DNA from: Pseudodesulfovibrio portus
Lineage (GTDB): Bacteria; Desulfobacterota; Desulfovibrionia; Desulfovibrionales; Desulfovibrionaceae
Length of the DNA stretch: 64,000 nt
NCBI RefSeq assembly: GCF_026000375.1
Contig: NZ_AP026708.1
Span: 1,428,501-1,492,500, forward strand
Direction: 5' to 3'
Of this stretch, positions 7,758 to 15,894 are shown in pieces. The translations under genes and the position numbers were made by a program. The notes under the pieces are model-generated. The model had not been told where the DNA came from, did not search any database, and was given only the letters and a program-made list of their open reading frames with translations. The stretch's first letter is position 1; each line of letters begins with the position of its first letter.

Positions 7758-8633
7758 ATGAGCGGTTGTGAAGGCTGCGCGTCCGCAGCACCCGACGGTT
7801 CCTGCTCCAGCGAGAGCGGGTGCACCAATCCCGATGAGAAACTGAACAAGACCCTGTCCCGCATCAAGCACAAGATCGTGGTCATGTCCGGCAAGGGCGG
7901 CGTGGGCAAGTCCACCGTGGCCGCCAACATCGCCGTGGCCCTGTCCCTGGCCGGCAAGAAGGTCGGCCTGCTCGACGTGGACGTGCACGGCCCCAGCGTA
8001 CCGCGCCTCCTCTCCCTCAAGGGCAAGCAGCCCCATATGGGTGATCAGGTCATGGAGCCTGTTCCCTGGTCCAAGAACCTGTCCGTCATGTCCCTGGGCT
8101 TCATGCTCCCGGATGACCGCCAGGCCGTTATCTGGCGCGGCCCGGTCAAGATGGGGCTGATCAAGCAGTTCGTGGAAGACGTCATGTGGGGCGACCTGGA
8201 CTACCTGATCGTGGACTGTCCCCCCGGCACCGGCGACGAGCCGCTGTCCACCCTGCAGACGCTGGGACCCACAGCCATCGGCGTCATCGTCACCACCCCC
8301 CAGGGCGTGGCCATCGACGACGTGCGCCGCTCCGTGTCCTTCGTGGGCGAGGTGGGCAACCGCGTGCTCGGCATCGTGGAAAACATGTCCGGGTTCGCCT
8401 GTCCCAACTGCGGCACGGTGCACGACATCTTCAAGTCCGGCGGCGGCGAGGAGCTTGCCAAGGAAGCGGGCGTCCGGTTCCTGGGCCGCATCCCCCTCGA
8501 CCCTGAGGTGGCCACCTCCGGCGACGAGGGCTACCCGTTCATGAAGGTCCACCGCGAGACCGTCACGGGCAAGGCCTTCGAGCAGGTCATCGAACCCATG
8601 CTCAATCTTCCGGACCCGCCGAAAGCAGATTAG
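7758..8633 (+). CDS. mrp: Mrp/NBP35-family iron-sulfur carrier ATPase
   Basis: A 291-residue P-loop protein. The start at 7758 has AGGAG seven bases upstream. The N-terminus is cysteine-rich (Cys4, 7, 16, 22), as in NBP35-type scaffolds. The deviant Walker A SGKGGVGKST spans ~44-53, and the paired CPNC at 215-218 is the bridging Fe-S cluster site. Such proteins assemble or transfer Fe-S (or Mo-Cu) clusters. It is the second gene after the sigma54 promoter, and a strong terminator follows, so the ORP-like gene and mrp form a two-gene unit. Confidence 0.92.
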   Translation: MSGCEGCASAAPDGSCSSESGCTNPDEKLNKTLSRIKHKIVVMSGKGGVGKSTVAANIAVALSLAGKKVGLLDVDVHGPSVPRLLSLKGKQPHMGDQVMEPVPWSKNLSVMSLGFMLPDDRQAVIWRGPVKMGLIKQFVEDVMWGDLDYLIVDCPPGTGDEPLSTLQTLGPTAIGVIVTTPQGVAIDDVRRSVSFVGEVGNRVLGIVENMSGFACPNCGTVHDIFKSGGGEELAKEAGVRFLGRIPLDPEVATSGDEGYPFMKVHRETVTGKAFEQVIEPMLNLPDPPKAD

Positions 8634-8690
8634 CGACTCGCGACAGCGGCACATCCGCACCGCTTCCATGAACCGCAACGCGTAGACATA

Positions 8691-8727
8691 AAAAAACCGC
8701 CCCGGCACCAGCCGGGGCGGTTTTTCT
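8691..8727. terminator. Bidirectional intrinsic terminator between mrp and the HD-GYP gene
   Basis: A 14-bp stem AAAACCGCCCCGGC, loop ACCA and complement, with A and T runs on the two sides. It lies between convergent genes. Confidence 0.9.
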
Positions 8728-8744
8728 GTTGGATGCAGTCGCGG

Positions 8745-9431
8745 TTATGCGGCCTGTTCCTTGTTGGACAGGTAGGAAACCATCTTCAGAATGGTGTCCG
8801 CCGACTTCCTGAAAGCGATCACCACGGATGGGTCGAATTGCGTGGCGGAACAGCGAAGAATCTCGTCATGCGCCTTCGTGAAATCCATGGCGTTTCGGTA
8901 GGGACGGTTTTGCAGCATGGCGGACAGGGAGTCCGCCAGGGAGATGATCCGTGCACCCAGGGGAATCTGCACCCCCCTGAGCCGGGCCGGGTAGCCCTTG
9001 CCGTCCCAGCGTTCATGGTGATGCAGGACCATGTCCACGACGCCGAGGTCGCGCAATGCGGCCACGGGCTTGAGGATGTTGGCCCCCAGCTCCGGGTGCC
9101 TGCGTATGGCCTGCCACTCCTTGGTGTTCAGGGCCCCCTGCTTGCGGAGGACCGCGTCGGGCACCCCGATCTTGCCGATGTCGTGCAGGTGCGCCGCCAC
9201 GTGGATGATGTCCGCCTCGCGCGGGGAGAGCCCCATGGTCAGGGCCAGGGCGTGGGAAACTTCGGCCACCTCGTCGGAATGCATGGATGTGTGCGGGTCC
9301 TTGGCGTCTATGGCCGTGCCCAGGGACTCGGCGAACTGATGCAGCACGGTGGTCACGAAGTGGGTGGAATCGAGTGAGCACGACGTCCCACCAGCGGGTT
9401 TGTCACCCTGGACGTTTTTCCGGGTCGGCAT
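8745..9431 (-). CDS. HD-GYP domain protein, probable cyclic-di-GMP phosphodiesterase
   Basis: A 228-residue protein consisting almost only of an HD-GYP domain. It has the HD pair in HLHDIGK (81-87), the HHHE metal motif (137-140), and DGKGYP (143-148). HD-GYP domains hydrolyse cyclic-di-GMP. There is no receiver or membrane domain, so it is probably cytosolic and may be regulated by a partner. Its ATG lies one base after the stop of the upstream small TPR-like gene, so the two are translationally coupled. Confidence 0.9.
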   Translation of the reverse strand: MPTRKNVQGDKPAGGTSCSLDSTHFVTTVLHQFAESLGTAIDAKDPHTSMHSDEVAEVSHALALTMGLSPREADIIHVAAHLHDIGKIGVPDAVLRKQGALNTKEWQAIRRHPELGANILKPVAALRDLGVVDMVLHHHERWDGKGYPARLRGVQIPLGARIISLADSLSAMLQNRPYRNAMDFTKAHDEILRCSATQFDPSVVIAFRKSADTILKMVSYLSNKEQAA

Positions 9432-9432
9432 G

Positions 9433-9756
9433 CTACGCGCCCTGCCCCGTCACTTCGGCCTCGAGCCGATTCAGGTTCCGGGCGATGGCCTTGTGCAGGA
9501 CATTCCCCTCGCCCGCGCCCCTGACGGCTTCCTGCGCGGCCACCCGAAAGCAGGCCAGGGCCGCTTCGTGATTGCCTGCACCCTGATGCACCAGGCCGAT
9601 GTTGTTGCGCACCTTTGCCCCGTGCAGGGGCGACTCCATGGACTGCGCCAGCCGGTCCGCCTGGATCAGCTGAAACAGGGCGTCCTCGGTCCTCCCCTCG
9701 TTGAAGGCATCCATTCCGGCCCGGTTCAACATGCCGAGTATTTTCAAACTGCTCAT
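9433..9756 (-). CDS. Small TPR-like helical protein
   Basis: A 107-residue protein. The start at 9756 has AAGGAG eight bases upstream. The sequence has the spacing of tetratricopeptide-type helix pairs: NRAGMDAFNEGRTEDALFQL, then VRNNIGLVHQGAGNHEAALA. No enzymatic motif is visible. It is followed after one base by the HD-GYP gene, suggesting a protein-interaction partner or regulator of that enzyme. Upstream, 9757-10302 holds no gene, only a possible regulatory AT-rich tract, a terminator and a palindromic repeat. Confidence 0.75.
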   Translation of the reverse strand: MSSLKILGMLNRAGMDAFNEGRTEDALFQLIQADRLAQSMESPLHGAKVRNNIGLVHQGAGNHEAALACFRVAAQEAVRGAGEGNVLHKAIARNLNRLEAEVTGQGA

Positions 9757-9913
9757 TGGTATCTCCTTTTCGGTTAGACTCGCCGGCCCGCACCATTGCG
9801 GACCGGCCCCTACATCGTCCCCGAATTGAAGACACCGCCCTCCACGCGACGAAATCCACAGAGGCGACAACCGCCGCCCGCCTTCCCTCGTTGTTCAACA
9901 TGTGCGCACAATA

Positions 9914-9930
9914 TTGATTTTGATTTTCAA
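9914..9930. promoter_or_regulatory. Fur-like AT-rich motif upstream of the TPR/HD-GYP pair
   Basis: TTGATTTTGATTTTCAA resembles half-sites of the Fur-type GATTTTCAAT consensus. A similar ATTGATTTTCAAT lies at 7210-7222 in front of the ORP-like operon. The match is partial. Confidence 0.25.
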
Positions 9931-10056
9931 TTTCAAGCATTTTGTTCACATTTTTTCGCGTGCTTTTTCAACGTGTTGGAATCTGTCTCAGACAAACCGA
10001 CCAGACCATTCTCAATGAGGCTCCTTTTGGCCACCCCTCGCCGCGCAACACCCCAC

Positions 10057-10083
10057 GAAAAAAGGAGAGGCAAAAGCCTCTCC
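10057..10083 (-). terminator. Intrinsic terminator of the phosphate operon
   Basis: Stem GGAGAGGC, loop AAAA and complement at 10064-10083, with a T6 run on the minus strand. It lies downstream of the DUF47 gene and the palindromic element. Confidence 0.85.
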
Positions 10084-10153
10084 CCTAATTCGGACCAAAG
10101 GTGGCTCGGATGCAGCGCGCACCCAACAGCGACGGCCCCCCCCGGTGACGGGA

Positions 10154-10275
10154 GGCTTGGGAGAGTGGTGCAGATGTGCATTTTCCCGGGTATCGACCGA
10201 CCGGAGGCGTAGCAACGCTACGGTGAGGATCGGACGATGCCCGAAAAATGTGCAGATGCGCCGCTATCGCAAGCC
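10154..10275. repeat. Palindromic stop-codon element, copy E
   Basis: 122 bp. Outer arms GGCTTGGGAGAGTGGTGCAG and its near-complement at the right end; an inner stem with ATTTT and CCCG segments paired to CGGG/AAAAT; central GCGTAGCAACGCTACG. The interior is flanked by two copies of the CATCTGCAC word (minus strand). It begins 27 bp after the DUF47 stop codon. Confidence 0.85.
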
Positions 10276-10302
10276 GGATCTGCGCCGACAATAATCGCGC
10301 GT

Positions 10303-10977
10303 TTACCGCGCGATCATTGCGCGCAGCAATTCAGCGCAATTCTCGGTGTCATGCCCCATCTTGTCCAGGCAGTCCACAAAGTGGATAAGCTGGTAGATAT
10401 CCTTGAAATCTATATCCTTGTCGTAGATTTTCTGCTGCAACGCGTTCTTGCGGCGGCGCACCTCGTCGCGCTCGCGGCGGACCTTGCGGTAGCACTCCTT
10501 GGTCCCTTCGCGGTCCAGGGACTCGCCGTGGATGAGCGCGATGGTGGACTTGAGGGCCGGGCCGAGGAGCACCGTGCACTTGGCTATGGAGTCGAGCAGA
10601 TAGATCAGGTCCTTCTGCACGTCCTCGGGGATGATGACCTTGCGCATGGCCAGCCAATGCAGGGCGTCCTGGGCGGAGTCGAGGATATTGTCCTGGCTCT
10701 TGGTGTAGGAGAGGAAAAGCGACTTCTCCACGGCCATGAACAGCCCTTTGGGCAGATGGTTGCGGATGTTGCGCTTGATGGAGTCGGCGTGGTTCTCGAT
10801 CTCGTCCACTGCCTTGGTCAGCTCCTCGAACTCGCGACACACGCCGCCGGACACGTAGCATTCCAGGGAGTCGTCGATGGCCGCGATGCACTCGGCGATC
10901 TTGTCATAGTGCTCGGTCAAACCGTCCATGGGGGACCGGCTGGCGAGCAAACCGAAAAAGGGGAGTCTCAATGACAT
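10303..10977 (-). CDS. DUF47 (PhoU-like) protein partnering the Pit transporter
   Basis: A 224-residue all-helical protein of the TIGR00153/DUF47 family, related to PhoU. It lies 42 bases after pit in the same direction. Pairing with a Pit permease is the usual arrangement for this family, which is thought to modulate phosphate uptake. Visible features are conserved acidic/histidine-bearing helices (EIENHADSIKRNIR) and the C-terminal HFVDCLDKMGHDTEN. A GC-rich mini-hairpin overlaps its stop codon and a palindromic element follows. Confidence 0.9.
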   Translation of the reverse strand: MSLRLPFFGLLASRSPMDGLTEHYDKIAECIAAIDDSLECYVSGGVCREFEELTKAVDEIENHADSIKRNIRNHLPKGLFMAVEKSLFLSYTKSQDNILDSAQDALHWLAMRKVIIPEDVQKDLIYLLDSIAKCTVLLGPALKSTIALIHGESLDREGTKECYRKVRRERDEVRRRKNALQQKIYDKDIDFKDIYQLIHFVDCLDKMGHDTENCAELLRAMIAR

Positions 10978-11019
10978 GTATATGACCTCTTTTGAAAGGT
11001 TTTTTTATTTAATTGCGAC

Positions 11020-12258
11020 TTAGCTGTAACACAACCACTTGAGCAGCACAAAGATAACGATGCTGGTCAGGGCGGCAATGGGAACCGTGGCCACCCAGTA
11101 GGCCACGATCCGGAGCAGCACGCGGAAGTCCACGGCGTGGAACCCGCGGGCCAGGCCGACGCCGACCACGCCGCCTACGGCCGCGTGGGTGGTGGACACG
11201 GGCAGTCCCAGGTTGGACGCCACCAGCACGGTGGACGCGGCCCCGAAGTCCACCGCAAAACCGCGCGTGTTGGTCAGGGTGGTGATCTTCTGGCCCACGG
11301 TGGCCATGACCTTATGGCCGAGCAGGCCGATACCCACGGCGATGCCCACGCCGCCGAGCACCAGCATGGGCCAAGGCACCTCGGCCTTGGACAACAGCAC
11401 GTGCTCCTTGGCGATGAGGTAGATGGCGGCCACCGGCCCGATGGCGTTGGCCACGTCGTTGGCACCCTGGGACAGGGCCACGTAGCAGGAGGTGCCGACC
11501 TGCATCTTGCGGAATATCCGCTCGACGCCCTCGGCACCCTCTTCCTCGTCCAGAATGATCTTGGCCGCGAAATACCGGGCGACCAGCCAGGCCAGGAAGG
11601 ACAGGAACGCGGCCACGCCCAGCGAAGCGACCCAGTGCAGGTGGAGCGATTTGCCCGCCGGGGTCTTGTACAGGAAGGACAGGGAGATCATGGCCAGGGT
11701 GATGGCCACCCAGATGGGTGCCCACTTCTTTGCCTGGTGGATGAAATCCCGCTTGAACAGGATGTACTTCCTGATGTGCGTGAAGATGAAATAGGCGATG
11801 GCTGCGGCAAAGAACGGCGAAATGACCCATGACAGGACGATGCCGCCCATCTTGAGCCAGTTGACCACATTCGGGCCGCCCGCGATGAGGCCGAAGCCGG
11901 TGATGGCCCCGACGATGGAGTGGGTGGACGAGACCGGCAACGATGTCAGCGTGGCCACCAGCACCCACAGGGCCGCGGCCAGGAGCGCCGCGAACATGCC
12001 GATCATGATGATCTTGGGATCGGTGATGGCCTCGGGGTTGATGATCCCCTTGCTGATGGTGGCGGTCACATGCGAACCCAGGAAAACCGCGCCGACGAAG
12101 TTCAGGATGCCGGCGATGAACACGGCCTGCCTGATCGTGATCGCCCGGGCACCCACGGCCGAGGCCATGGAATTCGCCACGTCGTTCGCGCCGAGGTTGA
12201 AGGCCATGAGGAAGCCCGCCCCCAGCGACATGTAAAGGAACAGATCGTATATATCCAT
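11020..12258 (-). CDS. pit: Low-affinity inorganic phosphate transporter, Pit family
   Basis: A 412-residue inner-membrane protein with about ten membrane segments. The duplicated family signature is present as GANDVANS (23-30) and again as GANDVANA in the C-terminal half. It transports metal-phosphate with protons or sodium. It lies between a sensor kinase gene and a DUF47 gene on the same strand. With the PhoB-like site array upstream of the kinase, this suggests a phosphate-starvation-regulated operon, which is atypical for the constitutive Pit of E. coli. Confidence 0.95.
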   Translation of the reverse strand: MDIYDLFLYMSLGAGFLMAFNLGANDVANSMASAVGARAITIRQAVFIAGILNFVGAVFLGSHVTATISKGIINPEAITDPKIIMIGMFAALLAAALWVLVATLTSLPVSSTHSIVGAITGFGLIAGGPNVVNWLKMGGIVLSWVISPFFAAAIAYFIFTHIRKYILFKRDFIHQAKKWAPIWVAITLAMISLSFLYKTPAGKSLHLHWVASLGVAAFLSFLAWLVARYFAAKIILDEEEGAEGVERIFRKMQVGTSCYVALSQGANDVANAIGPVAAIYLIAKEHVLLSKAEVPWPMLVLGGVGIAVGIGLLGHKVMATVGQKITTLTNTRGFAVDFGAASTVLVASNLGLPVSTTHAAVGGVVGVGLARGFHAVDFRVLLRIVAYWVATVPIAALTSIVIFVLLKWLCYS

Positions 12259-12306
12259 TGTTACGCCCCTCTTTCGAGGGAGTTGGTTAAATGTTCGTCA
12301 CGATCG

Positions 12307-14088
12307 TCACGCCGGTTTGTCCAGGCGGAAGCAGAAGCGCGCTCCGCGGACGTCCTCGCCGTATCCGTCGTGCCAGATTTCCCCGCCGAAATTTTTCACT
12401 ATGCGGCGGCAGATGGCAAGCCCCAGCCCTGCGCTGCCCGATCCGTCGATGGTGTTCTCGTCCACCCGGTAGAACCGTTCGAACACCTTGGTCGAAAGTT
12501 CGCGCGAGATCCCGGGGCCCTGGTCCTCCACGCAGAAGACGATGGATTCGCCGTCGTCCTCGGCAAAGACCGTGATGCGACCGCCCATGGGGCTGTACTT
12601 CACGGCGTTGTTGAGCAGATTGTGGAAGACGTGCAGCAGCCCGTCGGTCTCGCCCATGACCATCATCTCGCCCTCGGGGGTGCGGGTCTCGATGACCACG
12701 TCCTTCTCGGCGGCCCACGGCGTCAGGTCGTTGACCGCCCGCGAAAGGTGCTCGCGACCGGACACCGGCACCCGCTCCAGCCGTTTGCCCATCTGCTCGG
12801 ACTTGGCCAGGGCGAGCATGGAGGAGATGACCTTGTCCATATGGTCCGCGTTCTTGAGCACGGTCTGCAGGAACCCCTTGGAGTCCTCGGGATTGGCCGG
12901 GGGCATGTCGATGAGCGTCTCGGTGTAGCCCTTGATGGAGGTCAGCGGCGTGCGCAGCTGATGCGAGGCGTTGGCCACGAAATCCTTGAGTCCCTTCTCG
13001 CTCTGCTTCATCTCGGTGATGTCATGGAAGACGAGGATGATTTTGCGCACCCCGTTCTGGTCCCGGTACGCCTCGGCCTTGACCTCCACGGTCCGCGAGT
13101 CGGACAGGTCTATCTGCACGGAACTCGAACCGTTGTCGGCGTCGGCCAGGATGGAGTCCACCAGATCCTGTATCTCGAACCGCCGGGAGACCTCGATGGG
13201 CGTCCTGCCGACGGAGGACTCCGGCATGTTGAACATCTTGTCCAGCGCCGGGTTGAAGGACTCGATGCGCCCCTCGCTGTCCAGGGTCAGCACGCCCTCG
13301 TGCATGCCCTGGAAGATGGCCTGGAGCTGCCCCTTCTGGTCGCTGACCAGTTGCATGTTGCGCTCGATGGACTGGGCCATGGCGTTGACCGACTCGGCCA
13401 GGGGCTTGAACTCGCCGCCCGGGACCCGGCGCAGCCGCTTGGAATAGTCACCTTCGCCGATGGCCCGGGCCAGGCCGGAAAAGGCCAGGATTTCCCGACC
13501 CATGTTGTGGGACATGACGATGCTGATGACCAGGGCCACGCCGAAGGTGATGACGAATATCCACAGGAAGTTCCGGCGCAACAGGCTCAGCCGCTCGCCC
13601 ACCTTGGAAAAGGACACGGCCAGCCGGATCACGCCTTCGGGCACGCCGGAGGAAGCCTCCATCTTCGAAGCCACGTAGAGCATGTCCTTGCTCAGGGTGT
13701 CGGAGTGGCGGACGTTGGCCCCCCAGCCGCTTTGCAGGGCGGCCATGACCTCCGGCCGGGAGGAGTGGTCGTCGAGGTTGCCCAGGTCGCCGAACAGGAC
13801 GTCGGAATCGGCAATGACCCGCCCGTCCACGATGTAGGTGATGCGCGAGCCGAGGCTGTAGCCGAAGGCGTCCACCCATTCGGAGAACTCCCGCTCATCG
13901 GCAAAGCTCTGATGATCCCTGATGAGCCACTTGATGGACTCGATCTCGCTTCTGGAACGGATTTCGGTATCCGCGATCAACTCTTCTTCCACGATGGAGG
14001 TGGAATAGAAAAAGATCACGCCCAGGACCGCGAGCAAAAGCGCCCACGTCCATAAAAGGATACGCATCTGAAAGGAGCCGAGCCTCAT
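12307..14088 (-). CDS. Membrane sensor histidine kinase, PhoR-like
   Basis: 593 residues from the ATG at 14088, which has GAGG eight bases upstream. Layout: TM1 (~8-28), ~140-residue extracytoplasmic domain, TM2 (~170-193), HAMP, PAS (LQAIFQGMHEGVLTLD), HisKA with phospho-acceptor ASHQLRTPLTS, and HATPase with NNAVKYSP and GLGLAICRRIV. It is first in an operon with pit and DUF47, preceded by PhoB-like sites, so phosphate sensing is likely. No response regulator gene adjoins it in this window; it would have to be elsewhere. The extracytoplasmic domain differs from the small loop of E. coli PhoR. Confidence 0.9.
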   Translation of the reverse strand: MRLGSFQMRILLWTWALLLAVLGVIFFYSTSIVEEELIADTEIRSRSEIESIKWLIRDHQSFADEREFSEWVDAFGYSLGSRITYIVDGRVIADSDVLFGDLGNLDDHSSRPEVMAALQSGWGANVRHSDTLSKDMLYVASKMEASSGVPEGVIRLAVSFSKVGERLSLLRRNFLWIFVITFGVALVISIVMSHNMGREILAFSGLARAIGEGDYSKRLRRVPGGEFKPLAESVNAMAQSIERNMQLVSDQKGQLQAIFQGMHEGVLTLDSEGRIESFNPALDKMFNMPESSVGRTPIEVSRRFEIQDLVDSILADADNGSSSVQIDLSDSRTVEVKAEAYRDQNGVRKIILVFHDITEMKQSEKGLKDFVANASHQLRTPLTSIKGYTETLIDMPPANPEDSKGFLQTVLKNADHMDKVISSMLALAKSEQMGKRLERVPVSGREHLSRAVNDLTPWAAEKDVVIETRTPEGEMMVMGETDGLLHVFHNLLNNAVKYSPMGGRITVFAEDDGESIVFCVEDQGPGISRELSTKVFERFYRVDENTIDGSGSAGLGLAICRRIVKNFGGEIWHDGYGEDVRGARFCFRLDKPA

Positions 14089-14168
14089 ACCCTGTACCTC
14101 GTTGCGCAACGGCGGTTGAAATTGGTCAAGCCGCTCAGACTATCCCGCCGCGCCGCGCGCGTGGGCTG

Positions 14169-14223
14169 TGTAACACAAACGTAACGAAATTGTAACGTCA
14201 TCCTTTGTTACAGTTCTGTTACA
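14169..14223. promoter_or_regulatory. Array of five PhoB-like TGTAAC half-sites
   Basis: (T/C)GTAAC occurs at 14169, 14180 and 14191 on the plus strand, then in the opposite orientation (GTTACA) at 14207 and 14218. Within each group the spacing is exactly 11 bp, the helical repeat used by PhoB-family regulators. It lies ~80 bp upstream of the sensor-kinase/pit operon. Confidence 0.75.
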
Positions 14224-14351
14224 AAACCCGTCCCGATCCCGCAATCAAGCCGTTTTCCCGCCATCCGCGTTCCGAAAGACAACTCCAGAAAATCCAAGCC
14301 CATGGGCCATGCCCGGTCCTCCAATAAGCCTGTTTCCGGTTCGAGCCAAGG

Positions 14352-14530
14352 CCGGTTCACCGAGAAGCGTACGAGTGCGGGGCGCAAAAAACGGCAAGAC
14401 CAAAGCGTAGTTTTCCTACGCGAGGGTCTTGCCGTTTTGCAGCACTCCTGAGTGCGGAATATCGCGTACGGCCCGAAGACTCGCCTGCAATTCGCTTGAC
14501 GCAGCAATGGTGCGCTTATCGGCAATCCGG
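14352..14530. repeat. Palindromic stop-codon element, copy G (long form)
   Basis: 179 bp. Outer arms CCGGTTCACCGAGAAGCG and the near-complement ending CCGG at 14530. A very strong inner stem AAAACGGCAAGACC with its complement, and central GCGTAGTTTTCCTACGCGAGG. Compared with other copies it carries ~60 extra bases between the inner stem and the GCAGCAATGG box. It ends two bases from the stop of the next gene. Confidence 0.85.
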
Positions 14531-14532
14531 AA

Positions 14533-14754
14533 TTAGAAGCCGCGCATGCACTCCATGAGATACATGGACACTTCAACGCGGCAGGTGCCGTTTTCCTCGA
14601 TCACGCGGACGTTGTTCTCGGGAATCAGGGCCATGTCCTCGGCCACGTTCAGCCATTTTCCTTCCAGCCAGGCAGGGGTCACGCCCTTCTCTTCCATGTC
14701 CTTGAGGGGGTAGCTCTCGGCCACGACCCATTCGTCGTCTTGCACTGCAGGCAT
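14533..14754 (-). CDS. Small conserved-looking acidic protein of unknown function
   Basis: 73 residues with AAGGAG at the right distance from the ATG at 14754. It lies 15 bases after alr in the same direction. It is rich in Glu and Met, with VAESYPLKDMEEKGVTPAWLEGKW near the centre and no signal peptide, membrane segment or metal motif. Codon use matches its neighbours. It is most likely co-transcribed with mutL and alr; no function can be assigned. Confidence 0.7.
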   Translation of the reverse strand: MPAVQDDEWVVAESYPLKDMEEKGVTPAWLEGKWLNVAEDMALIPENNVRVIEENGTCRVEVSMYLMECMRGF

Positions 14755-14769
14755 GTCGATCTCCTTGAA

Positions 14770-15894
14770 TTAAATATACTCTCTCGGGTTCATGCCCAGC
14801 AGGCAGAACACCTCGTAGTCGATGGTTCCCCACCACCCTGCCAATTCCTTGGGGGTGATGGCGTCCGGTCCCGGTCCGCCCAGAAGAAAGGCCCTGTCCC
14901 CGGCTCCGACGGCGTGACCTTCGCGCATATGTTCGGTGACGTCAACCGCGGTCATCTGCATGCAGACCCGCCCCCTGATGGGCGCCCGTTTTCCGTGGAT
15001 GAGCATCTCGCCCGTATTGGACAGGCCGCGCGAGTAGTTGTCGGCATAGCCCACGCCGACGACGGCCACCACCGAGTCGCGGTCCGCCGTGAAGGTCCAG
15101 CCGTAGCTGATGGACTCGCCCTTTTTCAGCTCGTGGACCTGCATGACCGGCGCGGTGACCTCCATGGCGGGCCGGAACTCCCGGCCCAGGGATTCCAGTT
15201 CGGAGCCCGAGAACGGGTTGCCGCCGTACAGGGTGATGCCCTGGCGCAGGGAACCCATCCGGCTCCGCTCAAAGGCCAGGGCCCCGGCGGAATTGGCGAT
15301 ATTGGCCTCCACGTCGAATCCGGCTGCGGTCAACCAGCCGACCATGGACTCGAAAGTGGCGATCTGCCCTTCCACATTGTCCTTGTGCCCGGGCACATCC
15401 GCCGACGCCAGGTGGGAAGAGGCCATGACCGGATTGAGCCCGGACCCCTTGATGACCTCCATGGCCGCGTCCAGCTCGCCGGGCAGGAACCCCAGCCGAC
15501 GCATGCCGGTGTCGAACTTGAGCCCGATGTCCAGCGGCCCGTTGGCCGCAGCGGCGGCAGCCACCTTTTTCAACTGGTCGATATGGGAGATGGCCGCCAG
15601 CACGTCATGCTGCCACAGGGCCTCCACGTCGGCGTCGTCCTGGGGACCGAGCAGGGCCAGGATGCGGGTCTTGCACCCGATCCCGCGCAGCTTGACCGCC
15701 TCGTTGACGAAACCGACCGCAAAGGTGATCACGCCCTCGGGCTCCAGGGCCCGGCAGGTCTCGGCCAGTCCGTGCCCGTAGGCGTCGGACTTGATGACCG
15801 GGATGACGTTGTCGTGAAGCTTCCGGTAGATTCGGTAATTGTGGCGCAGGTTGTCCGGGTTGATCCGAACGCGCAATTTGTTGTAATCGATCAT
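14770..15894 (-). CDS. alr: Alanine racemase
   Basis: A 374-residue PLP enzyme that makes D-alanine for peptidoglycan. The PLP-lysine motif PVIKSDAYGHG places Lys35 on the cofactor. The C-terminal catalytic tyrosine lies in GVGYADNYSRG, and RVCMQMT is the usual family block. Its start overlaps the mutL stop codon, so translation is coupled to mutL. Confidence 0.95.
   Translation of the reverse strand: MIDYNKLRVRINPDNLRHNYRIYRKLHDNVIPVIKSDAYGHGLAETCRALEPEGVITFAVGFVNEAVKLRGIGCKTRILALLGPQDDADVEALWQHDVLAAISHIDQLKKVAAAAAANGPLDIGLKFDTGMRRLGFLPGELDAAMEVIKGSGLNPVMASSHLASADVPGHKDNVEGQIATFESMVGWLTAAGFDVEANIANSAGALAFERSRMGSLRQGITLYGGNPFSGSELESLGREFRPAMEVTAPVMQVHELKKGESISYGWTFTADRDSVVAVVGVGYADNYSRGLSNTGEMLIHGKRAPIRGRVCMQMTAVDVTEHMREGHAVGAGDRAFLLGGPGPDAITPKELAGWWGTIDYEVFCLLGMNPREYI

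Noticed and set aside
9433-9870. Longer version of the TPR-like gene
   Set aside because: The extra N-terminus lacks an SD; the ATG at 9756 has AAGGAG and gives a sensible start.
11920-14055. A 711-codon plus-strand frame opposite the sensor kinase and pit
   Set aside because: Antisense shadow without recognisable domains or ribosome-binding site.
14161-14230. Possible terminator in the TGTAAC/GTTACA region
   Set aside because: The inverted symmetry comes from repeated 6-bp sites phased at 11 bp, not a GC stem followed by T; PhoB-like sites explain it better.
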